From Acidimicrobiaceae bacterium (GTDB lineage: Bacteria > Actinomycetota > Acidimicrobiia > Acidimicrobiales > RAAP-2), in contig PMFN01000023.1 of NCBI GenBank assembly GCA_003155135.1, positions 1 through 49,102 of the forward strand: a stretch of DNA of 49,102 bases, in the 5' to 3' direction. The stretch's first letter is position 1, and each line of letters begins with the position of its first letter. Under the pieces are notes generated by a model that did no database searches, was not told the origin of the DNA, and saw nothing but the letters and a program-made list of their open reading frames with translations. Both the position numbers and the translations under genes were made by a program. Positions 24,301 to 32,123 of the stretch are shown one piece after another.

Positions 24301-27300
24301 GTGCCCGGCACGATGGGCGCGTTGAGGGTCTTCTGCAAGGCCAGGTCGGCGGCGGGAAGGGTGACCGAAGCGCTGGCGGTGGTCGACTTGTAGGGCCCCG
24401 ACGCGTTGCCGGTGGCCCCACTTGCATCGGCTCCGCTCGAGTAGGCGGTGTTGGTGTTCGCCGCCGCACCGAGCGCCGCGGTCGGGCCCGGGGTGGCGAG
24501 ATACGTCACGACGAGCGGCGACCCGCCGAGCACCACCGAGCCGAGACCGCTGAAGGTCAGCGTCTGGCCCGTCACGGTCACCTGGCTCGCGTCGAGCAGG
24601 GTGCCGTTGACCGTCGCGCTGTTCGCGTCATAGCTCCATCCGGCCGGGAGGACGTCGGTCACCGACACGTTGTTCGCCGGGGCGGCCGTGGTGTCGGTGA
24701 CGGTGACGGTCCAGCCGAAGGGCTGGTTTACCTGAGCGGTCGCCGACCCGTTGGACGCCGCCTTGGCGGTGGCGAGGGCAGGGAAGATCGGGGTGACCGA
24801 GCCCGAGCCGCTGGCCGGCCCGTAGAGGGGATAGCGCGTCGGGTCGCTGGCGTGGCCTCCCGGCAAGGCGTCGTAGGTCGACGTCGTCGCCGTGTTGGAG
24901 AGTGTGGCGCCGGTGGTGATGGAGGGCGACACCAGGGTCGTCGTGAAGGTGTACACCAGCGCATTGGCGCCGCCGGGGGCGATCGCCGGCAGCGTCCAGT
25001 TGATGGTGCCGGGCCCCGGCCCTGCGCCGGCCGTGAAGGTGCCCCCGCCCGAGATGGCGCTCGGCGCGGCGAGTCCGGCGGGAAGGGGGTCCGACAGTGT
25101 GGCGTCGTAGGCGGTGGCCGTGCCGGTGTTCGTGACGGTCACCGTGTAGGTGATCGGTTTGCCCGGCGTGGGTGACGCGGTCCCGGCCGACTTGGTGACC
25201 ACGAGGTTCGGAGCCAACACGCCGACGGGGGCGGTAGAGGACTTCGAGGTGAGCGTCGGCAGCGTGAACGGCAGCCCGGTCGGGTCGGGACCGGCCACCA
25301 GGTTCCAGCGCGCGGCGACCGAGTTGTTGAGCGGTGGGGTGATGGGGTTGCCGAGGTGATTCGTCTCAGCCGGGTAAGCCGTGTAGGTGATGGTGATGGT
25401 GCGGACCTGGGTGCTCGGCGCCAGGTTGCCGATGAACCACGCCAGCTCGGTGGTGCCGTTGGCTGCCTTCGTCGGGGTCTCGAGCGCCTTGCCCACGTAG
25501 TCACTGCCGCAGAGCGTCGAGTCCGCGTTGAGGCAGCTGATCGCGCCGTAGGCGTCGAAGGTCATGCCGTCGGGCAACGTGTCCACCCCGACGAGATTGG
25601 GGAACGAGGTGTTGGCCGGCACCGCGGCGGTGACGGTGTAGGTGGTGTCGCCACCCACGATCACCGAGGTGGGAGAGGCCGTCTTCGTCACGGCCGCGCC
25701 GGCTGCAGTCACCGTGTCATTCGAGCTGGCCGAGTACCCGGTGATGGTGCCGACGGGCAGGTTGGCACTCGTGCGCGCGCCCGGGGAGGTGGCGTCGAGG
25801 CTCGCCGCGGTGACGGCGGCGGCGTTGATGAAGGTCTCCTGCCCGATGATCGGGTTGGGGGTCACGGCCTTGAGGGTGATGGTCTGGGTCGCCCCGGGGG
25901 CGACGTTGGGCAGAACCCAGGTGAGAACCTGCCCTGAGATCGTCGTCGGCACCGGGACGGCGCTGCCGACGACATAGGTCAGCCCGGCGGGCAACGTGTC
26001 GGTGGCGACCACCTGGTGGGCGGTCGAGGTCTTGGCCCCGTTCTTCGGGTTGGAGACCACGATTGTGTAGGACACGGCGGCGCCGGGCGCCACGGCGGCG
26101 CCGCCGGTGCCGTCGGTCTTCTTCACGCCGATGTTGGGCTCGACCACCGCGGTCATGGCCTTGGCAGTGAGTGGCGTGACCGCCGCGCCGGTCGAGTCCT
26201 TCCAGCTGAGTGTGGCGGTATTGGTGACGTTGCTCCCGGCGACGTTGGCCGCCACGTTGGCCACGGTGGCGCCGAAGCTGACGGCGATGGTCGCCGGGGC
26301 ACCCGGTGCGGTGCTGAAGCCTCCGGTCGGAAAGCTCACGGTGACCGTGTTGGCCGCCTCACCGGCGGTAATGCCCGCCGTCGCTGCAGTGGCGGCGGAG
26401 CCGTTCAGGGTCACGACGAGGGGCACGGCGGACGCATAGGTGAGGGCGGTGCCGAGCGGGTCGGTGATCGCCGCGCCGTAGACCGTGGCATCACCCGGGA
26501 TGACGGTGGTGGCCGTGTAATTGACCGTCTCGCCGATGGTCGCCTGCGCCGTCGGGTTCGTCCCGCCGTCGCCGCCGCCGACGGTCGCGACCTTCGCCAG
26601 GGTGGGGAGCGGCACTTCGACGGTCGCTGACCCGGTGGCCGCCGGGCTGCCGCCCGTACCCGGCGTGTACGTGACGGGCGTTCCGCCGTTGTTCGGTTGG
26701 TTCTGGTAGCTGGTGACCGATGCGGTGTTGGTGAGCGGCTCGCCGCTCGCCGGTTTGTTGGCGAGGGTGCTGAGGTTGACGGAGTACCCGAGCGTCGTGG
26801 TGCCTGGCACCGAGGGCGTGGCATTGGTGGCGGCGGGCACGCCGACGCCACTCCACGTGATGGTGACCGGTTGGCTCGCCGACTGACAGGTGCCGCCGTT
26901 CGTGATGGTGCTGATCGACGCACACGAGGTGACCTGCCTGGGCAGCGTGTCGGTGATCGCCGTGTTGACGGCGGGGACGAGGCCCGCATTGCTGAGCGCC
27001 ACGTTGTAGGCGACCACCGAGCTGTCGCCCACCTGCGTGGGGTTTCCGGTCGGCGGGGCGCCGTTGACGCTGGCCACGCTCTTGGCCAGCGTCAGGATGG
27101 GTCGGCTAAGCAGGTAACCGGCCTGGGAGCGGAGCGAGATGGCGACACCGGCGTCGTTGACCGCGGTCACCTTCATCAGGTTGTCGACGATGTCGAAGGT
27201 GTTGCCGGCGGCCGGGTCGGCCGTGGGTTTGACGGCGAGGTCGTAGGAGAAGATCGCACCGGGCGGCACATAGAGGTTCGAGCCCCCGCCCGGGACGGTC

Positions 27301-29384
27301 GTGCCGAGCGTCCAGGTCACCTGGCCGGCCGTCGTCGTGTCGATGCTCGCGACCGGCACCGTGTTCCCGGCGTTCTCGGTCACCGAACCGGCTACCAGCG
27401 TCGAGTTGGGCGGGAGGATGTCGGTGATGACGGGGTTCTTGGTGTTGACGCCCGAGGGGGCTGTCGCCTCCAGCTGGAAGCAGATGGTGTCGCCATTGGC
27501 ATACACAGGCTGAGTGGGCTCGGCGACGTAGGTGGCCGTGTTGCAGTTGACAGCGCCGCCCGGCGTGGCCGGCGGGACAGCCACTTCCTTCAGGACCGAC
27601 GGCGGCGAGGTGGTCTCAGTCGCCTCGGAGTCGTTGCTCGCCGCGCCCGGCGTCCCCTCGCCGGGCAGGACCGTGCCGCCGTTCGCACACGTCGGGTCCG
27701 GGGTGCCGTTCAGTTCGCACGTCCCGTTCACCGTGCCGGTGATGGTCACGTGGTTCGACAGCGAGTCCGCAGAGACCACGGGGGGGCCGGGGTAGTCGCT
27801 GCGGTCGAGGGTGGGGAACGTGATGGTCCCGTCAGTGTTCGGGGGAAGCGTGGCGAGATCCCAGTTGACGGTGAAGCTGTTGTCGGGGTTCTCGGTCACA
27901 CTCGAGTAGGCGGGGCTCGGCCCGACGCCCGAGCGCGGATTACAGTCGGCGCCGCCGTCTGTCGTGTAGTTCAGGGTCCCGAGCGGGCAGAGGCCCGCCG
28001 GCACGGTGTCGGTGACCACGGTCCCGGTGCTGTAGCGATACTCGCTCGTCTCGTAGTGCAGCGTCCACGTGTGGACCGTCCCTTGCGAGAAGTCCGGGTT
28101 GTCGATGGACTTCTGGATGGCGAGGTCGACCGCCTCGACGGTGCTCGTGGCGGCAGCGGTGGCGGTGGTCGGGGTGCCCGGCGCCACCGGGCCGGTGTAG
28201 CCGCCGCTCACGGTCGCCAGGTTGGAGAGCGACTGCCCGTTCACGGTCTGCGGGCCGTTGTTGTTGTCGAGGTTCGACGCCTGCGCCCCGGTCGTTGGCG
28301 GTGCGGTGCCACCGGACCAGGTGAGGGTGTTCTCCTTCAAGGGCACCGCGGCGAGGTAGGTGATGGTCGTCGTCTGCCCCGGCGCCATGTTCGACAGGTC
28401 CCACTCCACGTGGGTGTAGACCGCGCTCCCCGGCGTGATGGGCTGTGCGGGCTGGGAACCATCCCCGCCAGACGGCGTGAGGCCGACGGTCTGGACAACT
28501 GCGGGCGCCGGGCAGTTCGACGACAACGTGGGCCCAGCGGCGAGGCTGGGGGCACCCGGGTACTCGAGCTTGGACCCCGGATTGGTCCCCGAGGCGTTCG
28601 TCGTGTTGTCGACCCCCCCGCAGCCGAGGAACTCGAGCCCCGCCGGCAGGTAGTCATCGACGACGACACTATTGGTCGCGTCCTTCGCCGAGTTGGTGAC
28701 GGTCAAGGTGTAGGTGTCGAGGTGGTCGTGGACACCGCGCGACAGCTCGGCCTCGGGCATGGACTGCGACTTCGCGAGGGCGATGGGGCTGATGGTGGTG
28801 GTCCCGCTCGCCGTGTCGCTTCCGGTGTAGCTCGCCGCCACCGGGGCGCCGGTCGCGTCGAACGATGGGATGGTGCGCGGGTTGGTGTTGACGTACACCG
28901 ACGATGCGTCGGTGTACGTGCTGTTCGGGAGCAGCTCGTCGGTGGCCGGCTCGACTGCCGCCTGCAGTGAGAAGGTCAGCGTTTCCGTCGCCGCGGGCTG
29001 CAGGTCGGTGGCGTTGGGCCACAGCAGCGTCGTCTGCCCGGTCGAGGGCTCGTTGGCGAGCACCGTCGGCTCGCCGAAGTTGGTGGGCAGGGTGCTCCCG
29101 GGGACATAGGCGACGCCGACCGGGAGCACGTCACGGAAGCCGACGTTGTAGCCGGGCGTCGACACCGAGTCGTTGGTGACCGTCAACGACACGGTCGCCG
29201 GCGATCCGTAGAGGACTGCCGCCGGCGCCTTCTCGGTGAGGGTGATGTTCGGCGTTCCGGTGCCGGCGGAGGCGCTGGACGCGGCCAGCAAGGGAAGCGT
29301 GCTGCCCAACATCAGGACTGCAGCGACACTGATCCCGAGGCGCCTCGCGCGATTCGAGGCCGGTAATCCTGCCGCTTTGTTCAT
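21339..29384 (-). CDS. Giant wall-anchored surface protein of about 17 DUF11-type repeats
   Basis: The 2681-residue protein starts with a basic N-region and signal peptide (ISVAAVLMLGSTLPLLAASSASA). It then consists almost entirely of immunoglobulin-like DUF11 modules of about 120-150 residues. I count 17 copies of the hallmark turn (for example VTDTLPAG, VSDQLPAGETFVS). The C-terminal seven are most alike, each with SYTL/YDLDVTN-GPSDA, GETFVS, W-C-x-C and NTA-V-S. The C-terminus has LAFTG at 2642-2646, a hydrophobic helix and RHRRRR, the LAXTG signal of class E sortases. A stalk, adhesin or S-layer-like role is likely (inference). ATG 29384 gives the proper signal peptide; an in-frame GTG at 29420 is less suitable. 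Confidence 0.93.
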   Translation of the reverse strand: MNKAAGLPASNRARRLGISVAAVLMLGSTLPLLAASSASAGTGTPNITLTEKAPAAVLYGSPATVSLTVTNDSVSTPGYNVGFRDVLPVGVAYVPGSTLPTNFGEPTVLANEPSTGQTTLLWPNATDLQPAATETLTFSLQAAVEPATDELLPNSTYTDASSVYVNTNPRTIPSFDATGAPVAASYTGSDTASGTTTISPIALAKSQSMPEAELSRGVHDHLDTYTLTVTNSAKDATNSVVVDDYLPAGLEFLGCGGVDNTTNASGTNPGSKLEYPGAPSLAAGPTLSSNCPAPAVVQTVGLTPSGGDGSQPAQPITPGSAVYTHVEWDLSNMAPGQTTTITYLAAVPLKENTLTWSGGTAPPTTGAQASNLDNNNGPQTVNGQSLSNLATVSGGYTGPVAPGTPTTATAAATSTVEAVDLAIQKSIDNPDFSQGTVHTWTLHYETSEYRYSTGTVVTDTVPAGLCPLGTLNYTTDGGADCNPRSGVGPSPAYSSVTENPDNSFTVNWDLATLPPNTDGTITFPTLDRSDYPGPPVVSADSLSNHVTITGTVNGTCELNGTPDPTCANGGTVLPGEGTPGAASNDSEATETTSPPSVLKEVAVPPATPGGAVNCNTATYVAEPTQPVYANGDTICFQLEATAPSGVNTKNPVITDILPPNSTLVAGSVTENAGNTVPVASIDTTTAGQVTWTLGTTVPGGGSNLYVPPGAIFSYDLAVKPTADPAAGNTFDIVDNLMKVTAVNDAGVAISLRSQAGYLLSRPILTLAKSVASVNGAPPTGNPTQVGDSSVVAYNVALSNAGLVPAVNTAITDTLPRQVTSCASISTITNGGTCQSASQPVTITWSGVGVPAATNATPSVPGTTTLGYSVNLSTLANKPASGEPLTNTASVTSYQNQPNNGGTPVTYTPGTGGSPAATGSATVEVPLPTLAKVATVGGGDGGTNPTAQATIGETVNYTATTVIPGDATVYGAAITDPLGTALTYASAVPLVVTLNGSAATAATAGITAGEAANTVTVSFPTGGFSTAPGAPATIAVSFGATVANVAANVAGSNVTNTATLSWKDSTGAAVTPLTAKAMTAVVEPNIGVKKTDGTGGAAVAPGAAVSYTIVVSNPKNGAKTSTAHQVVATDTLPAGLTYVVGSAVPVPTTISGQVLTWVLPNVAPGATQTITLKAVTPNPIIGQETFINAAAVTAASLDATSPGARTSANLPVGTITGYSASSNDTVTAAGAAVTKTASPTSVIVGGDTTYTVTAAVPANTSFPNLVGVDTLPDGMTFDAYGAISCLNADSTLCGSDYVGKALETPTKAANGTTELAWFIGNLAPSTQVRTITITYTAYPAETNHLGNPITPPLNNSVAARWNLVAGPDPTGLPFTLPTLTSKSSTAPVGVLAPNLVVTKSAGTASPTPGKPITYTVTVTNTGTATAYDATLSDPLPAGLAAPSAISGGGTFTAGAGPGPGTINWTLPAIAPGGANALVYTFTTTLVSPSITTGATLSNTATTSTYDALPGGHASDPTRYPLYGPASGSGSVTPIFPALATAKAASNGSATAQVNQPFGWTVTVTDTTAAPANNVSVTDVLPAGWSYDANSATVNGTLLDASQVTVTGQTLTFSGLGSVVLGGSPLVVTYLATPGPTAALGAAANTNTAYSSGADASGATGNASGPYKSTTASASVTLPAADLALQKTLNAPIVPGTPSTWTLKVSNLGPSSATGLTVVDTLPATATAISGTGGSWSCSPGTGPSSNVLTCTSPESLASGLSDSSLQVTATLPTSATASVTNTAVVSSTSGQFDPNTSNNTSSVTSTPTPESNLVITKSHSGDFVAGEEGSYALSVTNRGPSDAAGPLTVTDQLPVGESFVSFASAGGVTPAWNCSATGAAPQLITCALPGPLAANTAAPGLTLTVAVASSVAGTISNTATVSSPTPPPPGDGPNRTSTDVATVNTSADLSIFKVHQGTFVAGQNGSYTITVANSGPSDAAAPVVTDQLPVGETFVSAGVSGNPNPTWNCAVTPVAPTQLVTCTLSGPLAAGITAPVLNLVVAIAQDQTIALLNTAYVSSTTPDPNPTCSLDTPPATQNCSQDNSSAPATFADLVIKKTPIGPFVAGQQATYDLDVTNEGPSLAQSPVTVSDQLPAGETFVSADPAGSPTWSCSASPTQVVTCTLSAPLPAGAGAPTIVLVVALDPSVPAGPITNTATVSSPTPPPAGDAGNRSDTATQAVTTQATLQLTKTPSSPAFIAGDQGNYTVELTNTGPSDAQSPLVSDPLPTGETLVSASAPSGWDCTGTATVQCTTAGSLAANASVTFTIVVKVASGQPDGTIVNTATASSPTAPQVVTAAASVQVAPEATLQLTKTHVGDFVAGTNGVYTLTVTDLGPSDVQAPVTVTDTLPASETFVSATGGTGADTWSCVQAPVQTVTCTLSAPIVADTAAPTITMTVAVAADVLPASVVNTAAVTGTLVGGVVTPVPAVASDPTTITTAADLSLTKHHTGAFTVGSTGSYTLIVGNAGPSDATGPVIVTDPLPNGETFVSGTGGAVPDDWTCTAAGQLVTCSLPGPLRVGTEAPPIELLVGIGAAAYPGVTNTASVTSATADPDPSNNASSDPAIIVLPITGDPETGTGGSGGGASGTEVSTGTQSTATGGLAFTGFELAGSLGLSMLLLLAGSALVWVSRHRRRRSPDNS

Positions 29385-29420
29385 ACTTCGGTCCTGCCGC
29401 TTCGGTCCGTCGGAATGCAC

Positions 29421-29426
29421 AATTTA
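29421..29426 (-). promoter_or_regulatory. Candidate -10 of the giant surface-protein gene
   Basis: On the minus strand TAAATT (29426-29421) fits TANNNT. Transcription from it would begin near 29414 and leave a leader of about 30 bases before ATG 29384. AT-rich sequence is otherwise rare here. No good -35 is seen. Confidence 0.4.
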
Positions 29427-29557
29427 CCCTGTAGTAACACCCGCACCGACGCGGGCCGACAAACGGGGGTTGCAAGAGTCCATGATGGCCGACAGCAAGA
29501 GTCGTCGATTGGGCGAATGGGACGCGCACGCGTTGCCCTGCATTCTCCAATCAATGA

Positions 29558-29815
29558 AGAGCCGTTTTGCTGCTCGTTGCCGGCGGCGAGAGCAATGGCC
29601 TGGCCGTGAGCTCGGCGGAGATCTATCAGCCGGCCACCGGATCGTGGACCGACACCGGCTCGATACGGGCGGCCCGGGCCGCTGCCTCGGCGGTCGCCCT
29701 GTCGAACGGTGCGGTGCTGGTGGCCGATGGTGCCAATGAGACCGGCACCGGAGCCAACGTGGCGATGACGACATCATCGAACGCGGGGCTCTACTCCGTG
29801 TCGAGCACCCAAGCG
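29558..29815 (+). pseudogene. Remnant of a Kelch-repeat protein
   Basis: This frame encodes about 85 residues with Kelch/galactose-oxidase-type blades: LLVAGGESNGLAVSSAEIYQP, ATGSWTDTGSIRAARAAAS and NGAVLVADGANETG. An in-frame stop lies directly upstream at 29555-29557, no start codon with a ribosome site is present, and the frame turns into proline/arginine-rich nonsense after about 29815. It looks like a decayed fragment of a larger protein, not a small intact gene. Its position upstream of the giant surface protein suggests loss of another exported protein (inference). The remaining sequence from 29385 to 29924 shows no gene. Confidence 0.55.
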
Positions 29816-29924
29816 CTCAGTGCGCCGGCCAGGGTCGTCCCGACCACGCCATCGTGTCCTGGCACCGACGCCGTTCGGCCCCCACGGCGGCTGACCGGCC
29901 CGGGCCCGCCGGCGAGCACCCGGC

Positions 29925-30359
29925 TCAACCCGGGGCGCTCTCCCCGGCCGGGGCGGAGGACCCCCGCACTTCTTGGACCAGCCAGGCGTTGCCGTCGGGG
30001 TCGGCGAAACTGAGGAACGAGTTGTAGTCCCGGCGCTCGGGGTCGGGGCCCGGGACCTGCGTCCCGGCGTCGAAGTGGAAGACCTCGCTCGGTCCGGCCC
30101 CACGGGAGGCGAGGTCGTCGTGTGCGGCGTCGACGTTGTCGACGACGAGGTGGAGGCCCTGGACCGAGCCGGCGGCCCCGGGGTTGGCCATGAGGGCAAC
30201 GGAGCACGCCGAGCCCGGCGGGGTGACCTGGACCACCCGGAAGGTCTCCCCCTCGCGATGATCCACGAGCAGGTCGAAGCCCGCCTGCTCCAGATAGAAA
30301 GCCTTGGCCCGGTCCACGTCGGCGACCGGGAGCACGACAAGCTCGAGTTTCCAGTCCAT
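29925..30359 (-). CDS. VOC family protein (glyoxalase-like)
   Basis: The 144-residue protein begins MDWKLELVVLPVADVDRAKAFY, typical of the first VOC module, and ends with FLSFADPDGNAWLVQEV, the second module with its conserved D-P-D-G-N. A histidine in LHLVVDNV and a final E fit metal-ligand positions. The substrate is unknown. ATG 30359 has AGAGGTGAG upstream and matches the family start; an in-frame upstream ATG at 30392 would add an unrelated stretch. It stands alone, 124 bases from the Lrp gene on the same strand. Confidence 0.88.
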   Translation of the reverse strand: MDWKLELVVLPVADVDRAKAFYLEQAGFDLLVDHREGETFRVVQVTPPGSACSVALMANPGAAGSVQGLHLVVDNVDAAHDDLASRGAGPSEVFHFDAGTQVPGPDPERRDYNSFLSFADPDGNAWLVQEVRGSSAPAGESAPG

Positions 30360-30429
30360 GGCGCTCACCTCTGGCCCATGATGGCATGCCACATTCGTCC
30401 CGGCGAGGCTCCCGCCTCCGTCGGACGCC

Positions 30430-30459
30430 GTCGCCGTCGCTGTCGCTGTCGCTGTCGCC
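30430..30459. repeat. Tandem hexamer repeat GTCGCY x5
   Basis: Five consecutive copies of GTCGCC/GTCGCT lie in the gap between the VOC gene and the Lrp gene, 25 bases from the Lrp stop. The array is non-coding. It could vary in length by slippage. Confidence 0.7.
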
Positions 30460-30483
30460 TGAAGTGTGGTCGGACAGGAGGGC

Positions 30484-30963
30484 TCAAGCGACGTCGGGCC
30501 CGAACGTCGAGATGGCGCGGTGGCGGGTCCACGTCTCGAGCACGATCAAGGTCTTGGTCCCGGTCACCCGACCACTGCGCCGCAGCTGTTCGATGACCCA
30601 GCCGAGCCGCTCGACGTCCTGCACGCGGATCCAGACCAGCGCGTCAGGGTCACCGGCGGTGGTGAAGACGGCTTGGACCTCGGGGAGGCGCGTGGCGGCG
30701 GTACGGATCTCGCCCATGTCAGCCGTCCCGGCGAAACGGACCTCGGTGAAGGCCTGGATGGGCCGTCCGAGCTTGGCGTGGTCGACGACCACCGTGTAGC
30801 CCGAGATCACACCCGCACGCTCCATCCGGTCGATCCTGCGCTTGACCGCCGACGTCGACAGGGACACGCGCTCGGCGATGTCACCCATCGTCCTGCGTGC
30901 GTTCTCCTCCAACAGCACCAGGATCTCGTGGTCCGTCCGGTCCAAGGTCGTCGCGTCGTCCAT
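30484..30963 (-). CDS. Lrp/AsnC-family transcriptional regulator
   Basis: The 159-residue protein has an N-terminal helix-turn-helix (LDRTDHEILVLLEENARRTMGDIAERVSLSTSAVKRRIDRMERAGVI, residues about 7-53) and a C-terminal RAM/AsnC ligand domain (about 68-150). These regulators bind amino acids and often control the adjacent divergent gene. Here that is an amino-acid dehydrogenase and a 2-oxo-acid oxidoreductase, so a role as an amino-acid-responsive switch of their catabolism is likely. GGGGGAGGGTC precedes the ATG. Confidence 0.93.
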   Translation of the reverse strand: MDDATTLDRTDHEILVLLEENARRTMGDIAERVSLSTSAVKRRIDRMERAGVISGYTVVVDHAKLGRPIQAFTEVRFAGTADMGEIRTAATRLPEVQAVFTTAGDPDALVWIRVQDVERLGWVIEQLRRSGRVTGTKTLIVLETWTRHRAISTFGPDVA

Positions 30964-30976
30964 GACCCTCCCCCTG

Positions 30977-31022
30977 TTGCGTCAACTCTCCCAGAATCGC
31001 GCTTCTATTGCGTCTTTGCGTC
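30977..31022. promoter_or_regulatory. Three TTGCGTC repeats in the Lrp/dehydrogenase intergenic region
   Basis: TTGCGTC occurs at 30977-30983, 31008-31014 and 31016-31022 in the 137-base divergent region. The first two are 31 bases apart, close to three helical turns. They are candidate operator half-sites for the Lrp-type regulator. No other region of the window that I read shows this clustering. Confidence 0.45.
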
Positions 31023-31100
31023 CACATCGACCCAATCCGATCCGTCACCCGTCCAATGGGTATTCAATTCGAGCGTGGCGAGTCGTAGAGGGGGAGCCGC

Positions 31101-32120
31101 ATGACGCAGCAGGTGATCCGATGCCAGGACGAGGAGAGCGGACTGCGTGGCGTCATCGCCATCGATGACACGACACTCGGCCCAGGCCTCGGCGGCGTGC
31201 GGTGGCTGGCCTACCCGAGTGAGCAGGCAGCCGAGGACGAGGCGCGCCGGCTCGCTCACGCGATGACGCTCAAGAACGCGTGCGCCGACCTCCCCTACGG
31301 CGGTGCCAAGTCCGTGCTCCTGCGAGACGACCGACGTGGTGCTGACGACGCGGCCGGCCGTCGCCGCGCCCAGCTCCGGGCATTCGGCCGCTGCGTCCAG
31401 CGCCTCGGTGGCACCTACATCCCCGGCGTCGACATGGGCACCTCGGTCGAGGACCTCGCCGTCATCGGCAGTGTCGCCGACGAGGTCTCCTGCCAGCAGC
31501 TCGACCCCTCACCGTCGACCGCGCTCGGGGTCTTCGCCGGCATCGAAGCTGCCCTCATAGGCACCGGGCGACGCGTTGCCGGTGCACGTGTGGTGGTCCA
31601 GGGCGTCGGCCACGTGGGTGCGGACCTCGCCCGGCGCCTCGCGGCGGGCGGAGCCGACGTCACCGTCGCCGACGTCGACGCGGACCGGGCGAGCAGCGTG
31701 GCCGGCGAGATCGGTGGCCGGGCCGTCCAGCCGGGCGCCGCGCTCACGGCAGCCTGCGACGTGCTCGCTCCCTGCGCAACCGCCAAGGTGGTGGATGCAG
31801 CGACCGTCGGCTCGTTGCGCTGCTCGATCCTGGCCGGTGGCGCGAACGACGTGCTCGCCACGGCCGACATGGCAACGGCGCTCGCCGCGCGTGGGGTCTT
31901 GTACATCCCCGACTTCGTCATCAATGCCGGGGGGGTCATCTGCATCCACGCGGTGCGTGCCGACTGGGGTGAGGACAAGCTCGAGGAGTCACTGCTCGCC
32001 ATCGGCGACCGGGTGGCGCGCATCACGAAGGAGGCCGACCGCACCGGGCGAACACCCCTGGCGGTCGCCGAGGAGATGGCGGCACACCGGCTGGGTCGGC
32101 CCGTCGGCGCGGTGGGCTGA
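31101..32120 (+). CDS. Leu/Phe/Val (Glu-family) amino-acid dehydrogenase
   Basis: The 339-residue NAD-dependent enzyme interconverts an amino acid and its 2-oxo acid plus ammonia. The N-terminal catalytic domain has GPGLGGVRW, the two lysines K58 and K70 (MTLKNACADLPYGGAKSV) and PGVDMGTSVEDL. The C-terminal Rossmann domain has VQGVGHVGADLARRL followed by VADVD. Length and motifs match leucine/phenylalanine/valine dehydrogenases better than glutamate dehydrogenase, but the exact substrate cannot be read. GAGGGGGAG precedes the ATG. The fused ferredoxin oxidoreductase starts three bases after its stop. Confidence 0.9.
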   Translation: MTQQVIRCQDEESGLRGVIAIDDTTLGPGLGGVRWLAYPSEQAAEDEARRLAHAMTLKNACADLPYGGAKSVLLRDDRRGADDAAGRRRAQLRAFGRCVQRLGGTYIPGVDMGTSVEDLAVIGSVADEVSCQQLDPSPSTALGVFAGIEAALIGTGRRVAGARVVVQGVGHVGADLARRLAAGGADVTVADVDADRASSVAGEIGGRAVQPGAALTAACDVLAPCATAKVVDAATVGSLRCSILAGGANDVLATADMATALAARGVLYIPDFVINAGGVICIHAVRADWGEDKLEESLLAIGDRVARITKEADRTGRTPLAVAEEMAAHRLGRPVGAVG

Positions 32121-32123
32121 CTG

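Noticed and set aside
30430..30459. CRISPR-like repeats
   Set aside because: The units are contiguous six-base repeats without spacers, and no cas gene is present.
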